Origin: Nitrospirae bacterium CG2_30_53_67
Lineage (GTDB): Bacteria; CG2-30-53-67
Reading direction: 5' to 3'
Assembly (NCBI GenBank): GCA_001873285.1
Contig: MNYV01000014.1
Span: forward strand, 1 to 5,432
DNA length: 5,432 bases
Every line of letters begins with the position of its first letter. Position 1 is the first letter of the stretch. A model generated the notes under the pieces. That model was given only the letters and a program-made list of their open reading frames with translations, did not search any database and was not told where the DNA came from. Below, piece by piece: positions 3,950 to 5,432 of the stretch. The position numbers and the translations under genes are program-made.

Positions 3950-5432
3950 ATGTCAAAATCCCTCTTCCGTATCTTTCTGATCGTATGTCTCTTCGCCGTG
4001 ACCCTCTGCATGGGAGCGTCCCCGCTTTTTGCCGGGGATGATTATGTCCCGGGTGAGATCATCGTCCGCTACAAGGCTGATGTCTCGGGCTCGGCTGTGG
4101 CCCGGTCCCTGAGCGAGAAAGGAGCGACTCGGCTGGGCAGCCTGAACAAGCTCAATATTCATTTTGTGGCTCTCCCCCGGGAAACCGGTGTGGAAGACGC
4201 TCTGGATACCTATCGCAAGGACCCCAATGTCCTTTATGCCGAGCCCAACTACAGGGTCCATGCCCTATCTACCTTTCCCAATGAAAGAAACCTTGATGAA
4301 TTTAAACAACAGTGGGGTTTAAATAACACTGGTCCAAGCGGCCCGGCCATTGGTCCATCAGGTTTAAAAGGAACGGATAATGCAGATATTAATGCCCCCG
4401 AAGCTTGGGACATACAAACAGGTTCTTCCAGCACGGTCATCGCCGTCCTGGATACGGGCATGGACCTGAACCATGAGGACTTGTCTGCGCACCTCTGGAC
4501 CAACTCCGGGGAGACCGCCTCCAACAGCAAAGACGATGACGGAAACGGCTACGTGGACGACAAAAACGGGTGGGACTTTGTGAACAACGACAACGACCCG
4601 GACGACGACAATGTCCGTTCCGGAAGCAGCGTGAACAGCCACGGCACTCATATCAGCGGGATCATCGGCGCCGTTTCCGACAACCTGAAAGGCGTGGGCG
4701 GCATCAACTGGAATGTCAAGCTCATGATCCTCAAGGTCCTTGACCAGAACGGCGAGGGAACCGTGAGCAATATCATATCGGCGATCCAGTACGCCGTGGA
4801 CAAAGGGGTAAACATCATGAACGCGAGCTGGGGACTCACAAGCTTCAGCCAGTCCCTCTATGACGAGATCAAGAGCGCCGGAGAGAGCGGCGCCCTGATC
4901 GTCACCGCTGCAGGGAACACCAGTTCCGTGGAGTACCCTGCCCGCTTCAATCTGGACAACATCATCTCGGTCACCGCCACCGGGCTCAGCGACGAGCTGA
5001 CCGATTTCGGGACGGGCACAAAAGCCGCCACGGATGTGGAGGATGTGGACCTCGGCGCTCCGGGCCATCTGATCTACAGCACCATCATTATGAATGATGG
5101 CCCATCGAATGAAAGCTATTACTGGAAGGACGGAACATCCCAGGCCACGGCCTTTGTCACCGGCGTTGCGGGTCTTCTCCTTTCAGAGGATTCAACCCTC
5201 ACGGCCGCCAAGATCAAGACACGAATCCTGAAAAGTGTGGATTCCGTCTCCGACCTGGCCTCGGTGACCGTGAGCGGCGGGCGTCTGGACGCTTTCGAAG
5301 CACTGTCCAGCCAGGTCGTGATTGTCCCATTCGGTACGGGATTGAATGTGGGAGAGACCAAGCAGTTCACCCTGGACGGTGCCACGGCCACAAGCTGGTC
5401 ATCCAGCGACACGAGCGTGGGGACCATTGATT
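3950..5432 (+). CDS. Secreted subtilisin-like (S8) serine protease with start of a Big-type C-terminal domain (3' end cut by window edge)
   Basis: The first 494 codons of an exported serine endopeptidase are visible. The start is supported by AAGGAGGT six bases before the ATG. Residues 1-29 form a Sec signal peptide (MSKSLFRIF, hydrophobic core, SPLFAG). Residues about 31-105 (YVPGEIIVRYK ... VLYAEPNYRV) are a propeptide of the fervidolysin/I9-like kind, which normally folds and inhibits the enzyme before self-cleavage. The catalytic domain runs about 120-455: QWGLNNTG (121-128), Asp168 in AVLDTGMD, an acidic loop DDDGNGYVDDKNGWDF (195-210) that may bind Ca2+, His231 in NSHGTHISG, oxyanion Asn323 in TAAGN, and Ser397 in DGTSQATAFVTG. 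From about 455 (VVIVPFGTGLNVGETKQFTL ... TSWSSSDTSV) it resembles the opening of a bacterial Ig-like Big_2 domain. The natural end lies beyond the window. Residues about 105-158 use different codons from the rest (TTA, AGA, CTA and CAA occur only there). Substrate unknown. Confidence 0.93.
   Translation, partial: MSKSLFRIFLIVCLFAVTLCMGASPLFAGDDYVPGEIIVRYKADVSGSAVARSLSEKGATRLGSLNKLNIHFVALPRETGVEDALDTYRKDPNVLYAEPNYRVHALSTFPNERNLDEFKQQWGLNNTGPSGPAIGPSGLKGTDNADINAPEAWDIQTGSSSTVIAVLDTGMDLNHEDLSAHLWTNSGETASNSKDDDGNGYVDDKNGWDFVNNDNDPDDDNVRSGSSVNSHGTHISGIIGAVSDNLKGVGGINWNVKLMILKVLDQNGEGTVSNIISAIQYAVDKGVNIMNASWGLTSFSQSLYDEIKSAGESGALIVTAAGNTSSVEYPARFNLDNIISVTATGLSDELTDFGTGTKAATDVEDVDLGAPGHLIYSTIIMNDGPSNESYYWKDGTSQATAFVTGVAGLLLSEDSTLTAAKIKTRILKSVDSVSDLASVTVSGGRLDAFEALSSQVVIVPFGTGLNVGETKQFTLDGATATSWSSSDTSVGTID

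Noticed and set aside
3763-4041. A 92-codon plus-strand frame starting near the composite palindrome
   Set aside because: It reads through the palindromic repeat and then overlaps the protease signal peptide in another frame, with no good ribosome site.
4364-5068. A 234-codon open frame on the minus strand, rich in V, D and H
   Set aside because: Antisense shadow of the S8 protease catalytic domain; low-complexity composition mirrors Asp/Asn-rich codons on the other strand.

Overview
The window is a moderately GC-rich bacterial chromosome segment with four protein genes and an unusually repeat-rich set of intergenic spaces. The gene content is a quinone-linked electron-transfer flavoprotein dehydrogenase, a tRNA-modification enzyme, a small secreted HhH protein and a secreted subtilase with a Big-type C-terminus. 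Together with short dispersed palindromes of the REP type and degenerate CCCTTGACCCCT-like spacer sequence, this fits an anaerobic or facultative Gram-negative bacterium of the Desulfobacterota (former Deltaproteobacteria) type. That assignment is an inference from style; no taxonomic marker gene is present.

Left part, minus strand: the first 885 bases hold the N-terminal 295 codons of tilS (tRNA(Ile)-lysidine synthase), whose C-terminus lies outside the window. A 294-base spacer follows, filled with an octamer tandem repeat and three degenerate copies of a ~55-base unit. Next is a complete ETF:quinone oxidoreductase gene (1180-2871) with a clear sigma-70 type promoter and strong ribosome binding site. 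A hairpin separates it from a complete gene for a small exported ComEA-like HhH protein (3077-3421).

Middle, 3422-3949: a 528-base divergent intergenic region without a credible gene. It contains a 13-base tandem direct repeat, a small hairpin and a 132-base composite palindrome (3765-3896). The palindrome is nearly symmetric about 3818/3819: an inverted pair of REP-like hairpins in the centre, an inverted pair of longer hairpins outside, and a 24-base insertion in the right outer hairpin. Stem differences between the two halves are largely compensatory.

Right part, plus strand: from 3950 to the window end runs the first 494 codons of a secreted S8 (subtilisin-type) serine protease with signal peptide, propeptide, intact Asp/His/Asn/Ser catalytic set and the start of an Ig-like (Big_2-type) domain. 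It continues beyond the window.

The genes do not form one pathway: the three minus-strand genes appear to be separate housekeeping or energy functions, and the protease is a divergently transcribed exported protein. I see no undescribed multi-gene system. The most interesting item is the composite palindromic element.
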